From: Dorea formicigenerans
Lineage (GTDB): Bacteria > Bacillota > Clostridia > Lachnospirales > Lachnospiraceae
Length of the DNA stretch: 64,000 nt
Reading direction: 5' to 3'
Assembly (NCBI RefSeq): GCF_025150245.1
Contig: NZ_CP102279.1
Location: forward strand, 2,787,423 to 2,851,422
This document shows positions 17,237 through 25,832 of this stretch, in pieces. Below the pieces are notes generated by a model. It searched no databases, was not told where the DNA came from, and saw only the letters and a list, made by a program, of their open reading frames with translations. Both the position numbers and the translations under genes were made by a program. Every line of letters begins with the position of its first letter. Within the stretch, counting starts at the first letter, position 1.

Positions 17237-18169
17237 TCATATAATTTTCTCATATAGTAATACCATAATCGGCATCGTCACAATCGCAAGTAACGTTGTC
17301 ATAACATTAATTGCACTACTATATTTTGAATTCCCGCCGTATACCTGGCACATCTGTGTAATAGTTGATGCTGACGGCGTAATAACAGCAAGGAATATAA
17401 CAAGCAGAATTTTCTCACCTTGTGGATGCCATGTAACCAGACCACTGATTTTCAGAATAATCAGTGCCAGCACCGGCACAAGCAACAATCTTAGAAATGT
17501 AACTGCGTATACTCTTCGATTTGTAAATATATCCCGAAGGTTCATACCAGCAATCAACATACCGGTTACAATCATACTTACCGGCCCAATCGTGCTTCCC
17601 ACTGCACGAAGTGTATCATCTACAATCACCGGCAAATGAATCTTCAGCAAAAACAAAACCGCTCCTATGAAAATTGCAATCATATTGATGTTAAGCACAA
17701 TCTTTTTCCAGTCAATCCTATCCCCTGAACTGATAATATATTTTCCATGTGTCCACATAAAAATCAACTGCACAGCCATGAATACACACCCGTATACGAC
17801 CCACTCGTCCCCCAGTACATAAGCCACAATCGGTACAATCAGATTTCCGGAATTAGAGTAGTATATAGAAGCGACCTCCACTTCATCCAGATAAAATATT
17901 TTTCCCATAATCCATACTGCTATCAATAATAAGACTTGCAAAACTATCGAAGTAACCAGCGCAAGAAACATACCTTGTACTTTATCCGGCGTATAATCTA
18001 TCTGAAATGCATTGATCATAACACACGGAATCACAATATATAAGACAATTTTCGACAAAATTTTGCTGTCATCGTCCGTTACAAGTCCCAGCTTCACTAT
18101 CACATATCCCATGAGAATCATGAGAAATAATTCGGCAATCTGTTCTGCAAGCAATACACTAATCTGCAT
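17237..18169 (-). CDS. AEC-family (auxin efflux carrier-like) transporter
   Basis: 310 residues from the ATG at 18169, with about ten hydrophobic helices in two halves. Landmarks are LSKIVLYIVIPCVMINAF and the helix-breaking YYSNSGNLIVP in the first half. Bacterial members export or import carboxylates such as malate or malonate. The gene starts 60 bases after aroD on the same strand with no terminator between, so they are probably co-transcribed. GAAAGGAC lies 12 bases upstream of the start, rather far; an in-frame TTG at 18196 is the alternative. Confidence 0.82.
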   Translation of the reverse strand: MQISVLLAEQIAELFLMILMGYVIVKLGLVTDDDSKILSKIVLYIVIPCVMINAFQIDYTPDKVQGMFLALVTSIVLQVLLLIAVWIMGKIFYLDEVEVASIYYSNSGNLIVPIVAYVLGDEWVVYGCVFMAVQLIFMWTHGKYIISSGDRIDWKKIVLNINMIAIFIGAVLFLLKIHLPVIVDDTLRAVGSTIGPVSMIVTGMLIAGMNLRDIFTNRRVYAVTFLRLLLVPVLALIILKISGLVTWHPQGEKILLVIFLAVITPSASTITQMCQVYGGNSKYSSAINVMTTLLAIVTMPIMVLLYEKII

Positions 18170-18229
18170 AATCGAATTCAAGTCCTTTCTTATCAAGTCT
18201 ATGCTTTAACCAAAAATAATTCATACTTA

Positions 18230-18991
18230 TTATAAACTCTTGTGTATGATTCCAAGTACCGTTCTTAATTCTTCCACATCAATCTGTCCCGGTGCAGATA
18301 CTTTTCCCGCCGCACCAAATGTAAGTGCTGAGCCAAAGACTTCCCCACACATGCGGCTTACTACCCCAGTTCCTGCCATAGACATTGTAATAACCGGGCG
18401 GTCTGCATAGCATCGTCTCATTTCTTCCGTAGCAGACAAAAGTGTCAGAACATCTTCTGTGCTCTGCGGCATCACCGCAATCTTTGAAATATCAGCTCCA
18501 AGTTCCTGCATTTTTCGCATACGTGAAATTAATTCTGCTTTCGGAGGTGTCTTCCTAAAATCATGATTAGAAGCAATTACCTTTACTCCACATTCATGCG
18601 ACGTTTTTACAACTTTTTCCACATATGTATCCCCGATAAATGCTTCTACATCCACAAGGTCCACATACCCGCTTTTCGCAATTTTTTCATTCAGCTCTAC
18701 ATATTCATCTGGTTCTATCGCGCGCTCGCCACCTTCCTTCGCGGTGCGAAATGTAAAAAGAATCGGTGTCTCTCCAAGAATATCTCTCAACTGCTTCGCA
18801 GCATTTTCCACACTTTCGTAATTATTCACTTCCTCGAACCAGTCCACACGCCACTCCACTACATCTGCTCCTATCTCACAGATATGCTTCGCCTGATTCA
18901 AAATCTCATCTATCATCTTACCAACAATCGGTACACAGATTTTCGGAATAGCCTCACCAATTGCAACATTTCTTACTACTACAGGTTTCAT
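18230..18991 (-). CDS. aroD: 3-dehydroquinate dehydratase, type I
   Basis: 253 residues. Third step of the shikimate pathway (3-dehydroquinate to 3-dehydroshikimate). The Schiff-base lysine is in ISKIAVMPQ, the catalytic histidine in ASNHDFRKTP, and EWRVDWFE is the N-terminal substrate motif. GGAAGGA precedes the ATG. It may be co-transcribed with the AEC transporter, which suggests a catabolic role (quinate/shikimate use) as much as a biosynthetic one; no other aro genes are present here. Confidence 0.95.
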   Translation of the reverse strand: MKPVVVRNVAIGEAIPKICVPIVGKMIDEILNQAKHICEIGADVVEWRVDWFEEVNNYESVENAAKQLRDILGETPILFTFRTAKEGGERAIEPDEYVELNEKIAKSGYVDLVDVEAFIGDTYVEKVVKTSHECGVKVIASNHDFRKTPPKAELISRMRKMQELGADISKIAVMPQSTEDVLTLLSATEEMRRCYADRPVITMSMAGTGVVSRMCGEVFGSALTFGAAGKVSAPGQIDVEELRTVLGIIHKSL

Positions 18992-19241
18992 AATCTAGTC
19001 CTTCCAGCTAATATTTGCCTCCAGTATATCACAAATATAAAAAAAGGGACACCGTTAATCACTAATGGGGACGTAGTACTTTGACGTTTCAATGTCATTA
19101 AGTTAAGGATAAAATTGTAATTATTGAGGCTTTGACACTTCTTTTTATGGATTGTCAAGGCTTCTTGTTTTTCAAGGATACTACAAGTAAGCAGCGAAAA
19201 ATCCCTGCTTTCTCATGGTTCCTATTTTCATTTTTACAATC

Positions 19242-20573
19242 TTATGCTATCCTACTGTTGAATGCTATTGCTGACTTTTTAACCGTATCTCGTGGAAAAG
19301 TCCGGTTATCCCTTATGGGGACAAGATAGTTCAGCAACATTTTTTCAACCTCTGGTGCTGCTAAAGTCTGGGAGCACCAGAATTCTCTACAAATACACAT
19401 TGCCATTTTTATATTCAATTTATATTCATATTTCCAGTATTCCTGCTGTTTTACCGCAATTCCACCAACTATAGTTTTACAAAAATTGAACATAATTAGC
19501 TTTCCATACAATTCTTGTATGATTAATTCTGAGTTCTTAGAATGAACAGATGCAGCGCCAAGCGCATATTTTAACTGGTCAAATGCAGTTTCAATTCCCC
19601 AGCGCATATGATATAACCGTTTTAAATCATCTGCCGAAAATTTCTCTTTAGAAAGATTTGTAAACAGTACTTCAGTTGTGGTTTCAGAGAGTTTTATTTT
19701 TACAATTCTAAGATTTAATCGATATTCCTCACAATCGTCTGTGAAAAAATCAAATGTTGCATCACTGCGAATTCGTTTATATTTTCGTGGGTTTGTTTTT
19801 ACTTTTTTGCTATGTTTTTTACAGATATAAAGTTCTTTTTCGATATCGTATTCTTCTGTATCAGGAAGATTCAGACCAGAACAGATACCTGTACCTGATT
19901 CTCTTCCCCGAACCACGTATTTATCCCCTTTTTGTTCTATATGGGCGAAAGTATTATAACTTTCGTATCCCCGATCAGCCATAAAAATAGCAGGAAACGC
20001 AGAAGACCGGCGGTCTACCATTTGAGCCAGGGCTTTATGCTCATTACATTCACAGATTGGCTGAAAAACGACATCTTCAAAAATACCACTCTGAAGATGG
20101 TACATAGCATTTAAATGTATCACATTTCTTCCCTTTGAGATATTGGGTATCTTACGCCAGCATAGTGGTTCTTTTAGATTTTCCGGGACAGAAAACTGGG
20201 AACCATCTATTGCCAGAAGTTGGTAACCCTGGAAAAGCGCACCTTTTTTACAAGTCTCTGTAAACGAATGGAACAAGGCCGGCATTGCAGAATCTGAAAG
20301 TTTTTGCCGAGCCTGAATCATAGCGGAACTATGCGGAATACCCGAATAGTCTGTTGAAAAGAAGAGTGGTTTCTTTGAAAAGTGACGGAATAATTCCTGA
20401 TCCATACATTGTCCTTGCAGAGGGAGAAGGAATCGAATCACCTCTTCAAATGGAAGTTTACGATTCCTAGAAAAGTCTTTTCCCGGACGCTTTACGTGTG
20501 ATGAAAAATCTCTGCATAATATTTTTATAGCAGACTCCAGTTTTTGCTTTACAATAAAAGAAATATTTGCCAT
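19242..20573 (-). CDS. IS4-family transposase
   Basis: 443 residues, intact. The DDE acidic residues lie in LLAIDGSQFSVPE (first Asp), IFMADRGYESYNTF (second Asp) and the IS4 signature Y-(2)-R-(3)-E-(6)-K in YHMRWGIETAFDQLK. The AGGAGG ribosome site at 20579-20584 is in the loop of a hairpin that pairs across the start codon, which should limit translation from transcripts entering from outside. Confidence 0.95.
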   Translation of the reverse strand: MANISFIVKQKLESAIKILCRDFSSHVKRPGKDFSRNRKLPFEEVIRFLLPLQGQCMDQELFRHFSKKPLFFSTDYSGIPHSSAMIQARQKLSDSAMPALFHSFTETCKKGALFQGYQLLAIDGSQFSVPENLKEPLCWRKIPNISKGRNVIHLNAMYHLQSGIFEDVVFQPICECNEHKALAQMVDRRSSAFPAIFMADRGYESYNTFAHIEQKGDKYVVRGRESGTGICSGLNLPDTEEYDIEKELYICKKHSKKVKTNPRKYKRIRSDATFDFFTDDCEEYRLNLRIVKIKLSETTTEVLFTNLSKEKFSADDLKRLYHMRWGIETAFDQLKYALGAASVHSKNSELIIQELYGKLIMFNFCKTIVGGIAVKQQEYWKYEYKLNIKMAMCICREFWCSQTLAAPEVEKMLLNYLVPIRDNRTFPRDTVKKSAIAFNSRIA

Positions 20574-20607
20574 TTGAACCTCCTAAAAAAGAATATATTC
20601 AAATGGC
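20569..20607 (-). promoter_or_regulatory. start-codon-sequestering hairpin of the transposase gene
   Basis: GCCATTTGAA (20569-20578) and TTCAAATGGC (20598-20607) are perfect 10-bp complements. On the mRNA the 3' arm contains the start ATG and the AGGAGG site lies in the loop next to it. Only read-through transcripts that begin upstream of 20607 would contain both arms. Confidence 0.7.
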
Positions 20608-20814
20608 TTCGCCACACTTTTGTGAAGTTTTGTCAAGCTTTTAGGCAAAAAAAGTAGTGCAAAAAGTAAAAAACTACTTTTCACACTACTAAAATCCTTA
20701 ACTTAATGACATTGCTTTGACGTTTTGCTACGTCCCCTGTTTATTTTTTAACACTTGCAATTTTTCATTTTTTTTGCTATACTCCATAACTGTACGAAAT
20801 TTTATATAGAACTA

Positions 20815-20876
20815 TGGTATAATTGGAAACGACACAAGTGTATGCTTGATAACGAACAACACAAGTGTCTTTTTTG
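20815..20876 (+). promoter_or_regulatory. extended -10 promoter followed by paired ACACAAGTGT repeats
   Basis: TGGTATAAT (TATAAT at 20818-20823) is an extended -10. ACACAAGTGT occurs at 20832-20841 and 20859-20868, 27 bases apart; each is a near-palindrome (ACAC/GTGT). The second copy is followed by six T, so the pair can also form a weak hairpin terminator (GACAC/GTGTC) in the leader of the DUF2798 gene. Confidence 0.5.
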
Positions 20877-20928
20877 TACTCTTTTTTAACTAATCACAAA
20901 ATATTTCAAAGAAAAAGGAGCACCAATT

Positions 20929-21420
20929 ATGCCAAAAAATTTATTTCAAAATATTATTTTTACACTGATGATGTCATTCCTTATGGTCTATGTAATGATT
21001 TGCTACAACATTTCCCTCAATATTGGTGGAATGAGTAACAAAGTCTTCCTTATGGCTTTTGGCGAAATGAAGATCATGTGGCCAGTCGCATTTTTACTGG
21101 AATTCTTTATCGTAGATAAGCTTGCCCATGCACTTGCATTTCGCATGGTCACACCAAATGACAGACCGATTGTTATTACACTTGCTATTTCAGCTATGAT
21201 CATCTGCATTATGTGTCCAGTCATGAGTCTGATTGCAACTGTACTTTTCAAAAATGCTGGTTCAAACATTATTTCGACATGGTTCCAGACCACGTTTTTC
21301 AATTTTCCTGTTGCATTTTTCTGGCAGATGTTCTACTGCGGACCATGTATCCGTTTTATCTTTGGAAAAATGTTTTCAAATAAAGAGAATGCAGTAGAAA
21401 AAAATGTCATAACTGAATAA
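20929..21420 (+). CDS. DUF2798-family membrane protein
   Basis: 163 residues, four hydrophobic segments arranged as two repeats, the usual DUF2798 plan (FTLMMSFLMVYVMICYNI and WFQTTFFNFPVAFFWQMF). Function unknown. AAAAAGGAGC precedes the ATG. Single gene with its own promoter and a good terminator; possible operators in the leader suggest a dedicated repressor, not present beside it. Confidence 0.82.
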   Translation: MPKNLFQNIIFTLMMSFLMVYVMICYNISLNIGGMSNKVFLMAFGEMKIMWPVAFLLEFFIVDKLAHALAFRMVTPNDRPIVITLAISAMIICIMCPVMSLIATVLFKNAGSNIISTWFQTTFFNFPVAFFWQMFYCGPCIRFIFGKMFSNKENAVEKNVITE

Positions 21421-21504
21421 TTTTTACTAAGTAATCTTTTATCGTATGCTCGGCAGCTAGAAAAGGTCAGTCTACTGAATCTTTTTATCATATGCCTGGC
21501 ATCA

Positions 21505-21555
21505 AAAAAGCGGGTAGTTGGTTAATCATGTTATAATTAACCTCTACTCGCTTTT
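21505..21555. terminator. bidirectional terminator between DUF2798 and cbiL
   Basis: AAAAGCGGGTAG (21505-21516) pairs with CTACTCGCTTTT (21544-21555), with a second ATTAAC/GTTAAT tier inside. A and T runs on both sides serve the two convergent genes. A REP-like ATGCCTGGCAT lies just before it (21492-21502). Confidence 0.85.
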
Positions 21556-21579
21556 ATTTTCTCTCACCGTTGCTTTTCT

Positions 21580-22278
21580 TTAACTGTTTTTATCAATTTC
21601 CTCTTTCACCAGCAATGTCGTATAGTACGTCGCCTTCTCCGGCATTTCATCTACACTGTGATAGATTTTTTCTTCTTCCATGCCACAATTTTCAATCATC
21701 CATGCCTTCTGCCCCTGTTCTTTCAGAACTTTCTTCACATCCGACAATTTTGAAGCTGCCTTCATAAGAATCTTATTTCCCGGAAGCTTCAACGCCTCTT
21801 TGATATCATAGTTAGATGGAATAATATGAAGCTGCTCGGATCGGTCTGCAAGGCTGTCTCCCAGTTTGGCTGCAACTGCACAAAATGATGGAACTCCATT
21901 AATAATCTCTGCATCATATCCACACTTTTTTACAATACGCTGGATATAAATATAAGTGGAATAAACCGTTGGATCTCCAAGTGTCAAGTATGCCACATTT
22001 TTACCTTCATCCAGTTTCTTTATGATTTCTTCTGATACTTTTTGATAATTCTTTTCTAAAATTTTCCGGTCTTTCGTCATCGGTGAAGACAGTCCCAGAC
22101 ATTCTTTCTGATCCATATCCTTCACAATTCCAGATGCAATTTTATAACTGATTGCATGTTCTTTTCCATCAGCAGGCACTGCGATTACCGGACAATTCTT
22201 AATCGTCTCCACTGCCAAATACGTCATTAACTTAGGATCTCCCGGACCAACACCGACACCATATAATTTCCCACTCAT
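21580..22278 (-). CDS. cbiL: precorrin-2 / cobalt-factor II C20-methyltransferase
   Basis: 232 residues. LYGVGVGPGDPKLMT is the family SAM-binding start, with VAYLTLGDPTVYSTY and INGVPSFCAVAA following. It methylates C20 of the corrin precursor in B12 synthesis. Standalone: no other cbi/cob gene is adjacent, so the rest of the pathway must be elsewhere or absent. ORF length is normal and intact. Confidence 0.92.
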   Translation of the reverse strand: MSGKLYGVGVGPGDPKLMTYLAVETIKNCPVIAVPADGKEHAISYKIASGIVKDMDQKECLGLSSPMTKDRKILEKNYQKVSEEIIKKLDEGKNVAYLTLGDPTVYSTYIYIQRIVKKCGYDAEIINGVPSFCAVAAKLGDSLADRSEQLHIIPSNYDIKEALKLPGNKILMKAASKLSDVKKVLKEQGQKAWMIENCGMEEEKIYHSVDEMPEKATYYTTLLVKEEIDKNS

Positions 22279-22327
22279 TTTTTATAATTCCTCATTCATA
22301 TTTTTATTCCCACATAATTCTGTATCC

Positions 22328-22410
22328 AATCAGGGACACCCTGATTCACAAAAAGGGACGCTGCAAAATGCAATTTGGGACGTAGCATTTTAACATTTTA
22401 CTACGTCCCC
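22328..22410. repeat. hairpin repeat copy B (GGGACGTAG family)
   Basis: GGGACGTAG (22377-22385) faces CTACGTCCC (22401-22409) around a 15-base loop, preceded by AAAAAGGGACGCTG and CAGGGACACCCTG. It aligns over about 70 bases with copy A at 19041/20750. It sits just after the hydrolase stop codon and may serve as its terminator. Confidence 0.75.
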
Positions 22411-22423
22411 ACCCCATTAATTT

Positions 22424-23350
22424 TTAACTTAATATTCCATCCATGAATGCGATAATTCCTGCTTCGACTTCATTTTTTATCTCTGCGTAATTATGGATTT
22501 CGTGACGATATCCGGAATATAGTTTTGTTGTTACTGTATGACCGGTCTGTATCAGCCAGTTACTTACCTGATAGACGCCGACTCCGTATTCGCCGACTGG
22601 GTCCTGATCTCCCGCAATGTTGTAAATTGGCAGGTCGATTGGAACTTTTTCCGCCCACTTGGTTCCTTCGATCTGTTCCATCATCTGTATGAAATCATAG
22701 ATTGAGCGGTTACTTGTCGGTCTTGTAAATGCGTCAAATGGGTCTTCTGCATGGTCGCGTTGTACATAAGGGTCTGCGCAGATCCATTCATTTCCGATAC
22801 TGATCTCGCCGCACCGCTCGCACATCCAGCCCATCAGTTCCCCTGCAAATTCTGGATTGAATTCCTCGCCATGTCCGGCATCAATTACTTCTTTCAGCTT
22901 TTCTCCCACTTCTTTTGCTCCGCGGAAGATTCCGGTTGTACCGCAAATAGTTGCCCCTGTTAGTTCTTCACCATATTTGGAGATGAAATCTCTTGTGATA
23001 AAAGAGCCCATGCTGTGACCAAATAAGAAATATGGCAAGTCTGGATATTTTTCACACACAATTCCTTTTAATGTGTGCTCATCTTCCATCATGGTATGCG
23101 GCCCTTTGTCTCCCCAATCGCCCCATACCTCATTGACCATCGCAGTTTTTCCATGTCCGACATGATCGTCTGCTGCCACAATATACCCTGCATCTAAAAA
23201 TGCAGAAATCATATGTAGATAACGTCTGGAATGTTCGCCGAATCCATGAATCACCTGAACGATTCCCTTCGGCTTACAAGCCGGAACATAAATCCACCCT
23301 TGAACCTGATCGCGTCCGTTAAAAGACGCAAATGATACTTCATGCAACAT
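22424..23350 (-). CDS. alpha/beta hydrolase, monoacylglycerol lipase / lysophospholipase-like
   Basis: 308 residues from the ATG at 23350, nine bases after AAGGAGG; longer in-frame starts lack a site. Serine nucleophile in GHSMGSF, acid in GDQDPVGEYG, histidine in YSGYRHEIHNY; HGFGEHSRRY is the oxyanion region typical of the serine aminopeptidase S33 / monoglyceride lipase group. No signal peptide, so cytoplasmic. Likely cleaves short lipid esters; the substrate is not known. Confidence 0.88.
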   Translation of the reverse strand: MLHEVSFASFNGRDQVQGWIYVPACKPKGIVQVIHGFGEHSRRYLHMISAFLDAGYIVAADDHVGHGKTAMVNEVWGDWGDKGPHTMMEDEHTLKGIVCEKYPDLPYFLFGHSMGSFITRDFISKYGEELTGATICGTTGIFRGAKEVGEKLKEVIDAGHGEEFNPEFAGELMGWMCERCGEISIGNEWICADPYVQRDHAEDPFDAFTRPTSNRSIYDFIQMMEQIEGTKWAEKVPIDLPIYNIAGDQDPVGEYGVGVYQVSNWLIQTGHTVTTKLYSGYRHEIHNYAEIKNEVEAGIIAFMDGILS

Positions 23351-23519
23351 AATGACATACCTCCTTTTATCTGATCCGCACATACATTTTTTATTTTCCG
23401 TGCAGTCATACCCCAAGATTTCAGGACTTGCTCATAAGTCCCGTGGAAGCAATCCGAGTCTGTCTGGCATGTCAAATCCATCTGACAGACTTAGATTTAT
23501 TGTTGTTCCCATATAGCAT

Positions 23520-23551
23520 ATATCAGATGAAAGTTTCCTTCCACCTGATAT
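23520..23551. terminator. hairpin after the phosphoglucomutase gene
   Basis: ATATCAG(A/G)TG(A/G)AAG pairs with its complement over about 14 bp, 20-50 bases past the stop. No T-run on the minus strand, so it may protect the mRNA end rather than stop transcription. A second inverted repeat, GTCTGTC / GACAGAC, lies at about 23456-23489. Confidence 0.4.
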
Positions 23552-23572
23552 ACATTCTCATTCTAATGGTTT

Positions 23573-25255
23573 TTATTTCATAATTGGCTTTAACGCCTCA
23601 GATAATTTATCTTTTTCAGCCTGCGCCTCCGCAAGATCCTTACCAAGCGTTGTGTAATAAATCTTAATCTTCGGCTCCGTTCCGGAAGGACGAACGATAA
23701 CTGTCTCGTTGTTCTCCAGCTTATAAATAAGTACATTTGCAGCCGGAAGACCTGTCTCTTCTGGTTTCTTGTAATCTGTAACTTTTACAACTTTGTAGCC
23801 TGCAATCTTCTCAAGCGGCTTGTCTCTTAATCCCTGCATGATCTCAGACATACGATCCATACCACTAAGTCCCGGGAATTCAAAGCTGTCGATCTTATTC
23901 AAATAACGTCCATACTCGGAATAGATTTCTTCCATTCTCTGCTTCAGAGAACTTCCGATGCTTCTATAATAAGCAGCCATCTCGCAAATCAACATAGATC
24001 CGATAATAGCATCTTTATCACGTACATATGGACCAGCCAGATATCCATAGCTCTCCTCAAATCCGAAAATGAAACGGTCAACTTCGCCTGCTGCCTCAAG
24101 ACCTGCAATCTGATCTCCAATCCATTTAAATCCTGTCAGTACACTTCGAAGCTCTACTCCATAATGCTCTGCAACTGCATCTGCAAGTGGTGTTGATACG
24201 ATAGATTTCACTGCTACCGGATTCTTTGGCATCGTACCTTTCTCTATACGTCCTGCACAAATGTAGTCAAGAAGCAGAACTCCGACTTCATTTCCACTGA
24301 CGAGTTCGTAAGAACCATCCGGACACTTCATTGCAATACCAACACGGTCTGCATCCGGGTCAGTTGCAAGCATCAAGTCTGCGCCAGTCTCCTTTGCAAG
24401 GTTCAGTCCCTTCTCAAGTGCCTCGAAAATCTCCGGGTTCGGATAACTACATGTTGTGAAATATCCATTTGGATACTCCTGCTCAGGAACAATTGTGATG
24501 TCTGTAATTCCAATGTCTTTCAATACCTGTGTGACAGGAACAAGTCCTGAACCATTGAGCGGACTATATACAAGCTTCAATCCTGCTGTCTTGCAAAGTC
24601 CTGGGCGAACCTGTCTGTCCTCGATTGCATCATAAAGAGCTCTCTTACAATCATCGCCCACAAAACGAATCAGTCCCTCTTCAACGCCCTGTGCAAATGG
24701 CATGTATTTTGCACCAGTCAGAACATCCGTTTTCTGAATCTCTTCATAAACAATTGCTGCCGCATCATCTGTCATCTGACATCCATCCGGACCATATGCT
24801 TTATATCCATTATATTTCGCTGGATTATGAGATGCTGTTACCATAACACCTGCATTACAATTATAATAACGTGTTGCAAATGAAAGAGCCGGTACAGGCA
24901 TCAATGCATCATAGATCCGAACCTTGATTCCATTCGCTGCCAATACACTTGCCGCATTTTTCGCAAATATATCACTTTTAATACGGCTGTCATAGCTGAT
25001 TGCTACTGTCTGCGTTCCACCCTGTGTCTTTACCCAGTTCGCCAGCCCTTGCGTAGCCTGACGTACAACATAGATATTCATCCGGTTCGTACCTGCTCCA
25101 AGAACACCTCGAAGTCCTGCAGTTCCAAACTTAAGCGCAACTGCAAAACGCTCCTTGATCTCCTCGTCATTTTCTTCGATTCTCGCCAGTTCCGGCTTCA
25201 GATCCGCATCCTCCAGATCAGCCTCCATCCAACGTTTGTAATCATCCTGATACAT
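23573..25255 (-). CDS. pgcA: phosphoglucomutase / phosphohexomutase
   Basis: 560 residues. FGTAGLRGVLGAGTNRMN is the N-terminal phosphohexomutase motif, TASHNPAKYNGYK holds the active-site phosphoserine, DPDADRVGIA binds Mg2+, FGFEESYG is the sugar-binding loop and RPSGTEPKIKIYY the phosphate-binding loop. It interconverts glucose 1- and 6-phosphate for glycogen, cell-wall glucan and galactose use. Name by similarity to the Bacillus pgcA type. Confidence 0.93.
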   Translation of the reverse strand: MYQDDYKRWMEADLEDADLKPELARIEENDEEIKERFAVALKFGTAGLRGVLGAGTNRMNIYVVRQATQGLANWVKTQGGTQTVAISYDSRIKSDIFAKNAASVLAANGIKVRIYDALMPVPALSFATRYYNCNAGVMVTASHNPAKYNGYKAYGPDGCQMTDDAAAIVYEEIQKTDVLTGAKYMPFAQGVEEGLIRFVGDDCKRALYDAIEDRQVRPGLCKTAGLKLVYSPLNGSGLVPVTQVLKDIGITDITIVPEQEYPNGYFTTCSYPNPEIFEALEKGLNLAKETGADLMLATDPDADRVGIAMKCPDGSYELVSGNEVGVLLLDYICAGRIEKGTMPKNPVAVKSIVSTPLADAVAEHYGVELRSVLTGFKWIGDQIAGLEAAGEVDRFIFGFEESYGYLAGPYVRDKDAIIGSMLICEMAAYYRSIGSSLKQRMEEIYSEYGRYLNKIDSFEFPGLSGMDRMSEIMQGLRDKPLEKIAGYKVVKVTDYKKPEETGLPAANVLIYKLENNETVIVRPSGTEPKIKIYYTTLGKDLAEAQAEKDKLSEALKPIMK

Positions 25256-25832
25256 ATTCTACCACTCCTGACTCATATTCTTTTTTGCTTCTTTTCATAT
25301 GTAAGATGCCTACGGCATCAGATAAGTTAAATATACCATATTTCCAGAAAGACATCAATTAAAGACGCTCATTTAGGGACATAGTTTTTAGCAAACTATC
25401 CGGGTAATTTTCACTTTTGATTAATGTCCGTAAAGACTTTGACCGTCCATTGGTTGCCTTTACCTCACTATTTTTCCATTCTTCAAATAATCATCTATTT
25501 TCCGTCTCAAATACATACAATTCACCCTCATATACTAAGATTACATATTTCGCTGTTTATTCAACGCATTAACAATTTCATAAGCGAATCACATGCATCA
25601 CAACCCACGCCACATCCCCTCATAAAAAACAATAAATCAAGACAATAAAAATTGCACAGACCTATGGAATATTTTTCGTCATGGTTGCGAGCATAGCTTG
25701 ATTTTCGCAGCTTTGTCTGAGCCTGTCCTTTAGGCGAGTTTGCGCAGAAAATCAATAATATGCGGCGCAGCAACCATAGAAAAATAATCCAGGTCTGTGC
25801 AGTTTTTATTGTTTTATATAGTATTTTTTATC
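25256..25832. other. 577-base intergenic region before the TRAP operon end
   Basis: Holds a REP-like GATGCC-TAC-GGCATC (25305-25319), a fragment resembling the GGGACGTAG family (TTTAGGGACATAG near 25371) and the 169-bp palindrome at 25643-25811. Open frames here are by-products of the palindrome and are not credible genes. Confidence 0.6.
25643..25811. repeat. 169-bp near-complete palindrome
   Basis: The left end CAATAAAAATTGCACAGACC (25643-25662) matches the complement of the right end at 25792-25811 with one mismatch. The arms stay largely complementary inward (ATATTTTTC, CATGGTTGC, TTGATTTTC, CGCAG) to a centre GCCT-gtcctt-TAGGC. It starts 21 bases after the dctM stop. No transposase inside; it resembles a non-autonomous hairpin repeat that also ends the operon transcript. 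Confidence 0.85.

Larger units (their letters stand above)
19090..20714 (-). mobile_element. complete IS4-family insertion sequence
   Basis: 1625 bp bounded by perfect 21-bp inverted repeats (CAATGTCATT... at 19090-19110; complement at 20694-20714). Both ends are flanked by the same 11-bp direct repeat CTTTGACGTTT (19079-19089 and 20715-20725), the target duplication. IS4-family elements make 9-12-bp duplications. One intact transposase gene is inside. Exact ends and duplication show a fairly recent insertion. Confidence 0.93.
19041..20750. repeat. hairpin repeat copy A, split by the IS4-family element
   Basis: Left part 19041-19089 and right part 20726-20750, with the IS and duplicated target between them. 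Removing these restores GGGGACGTAG (19067-19076) facing CTACGTCCCC (20728-20737) around a short loop, preceded by AAAAAGGGACACCG. A second, uninterrupted copy lies at 22328-22410. Confidence 0.75.

Noticed and set aside
25561-25773. Minus-strand frame of 70 codons
   Set aside because: It lies almost wholly within the 169-bp palindrome; its reading frame is a by-product of the repeat, with no ribosome site.
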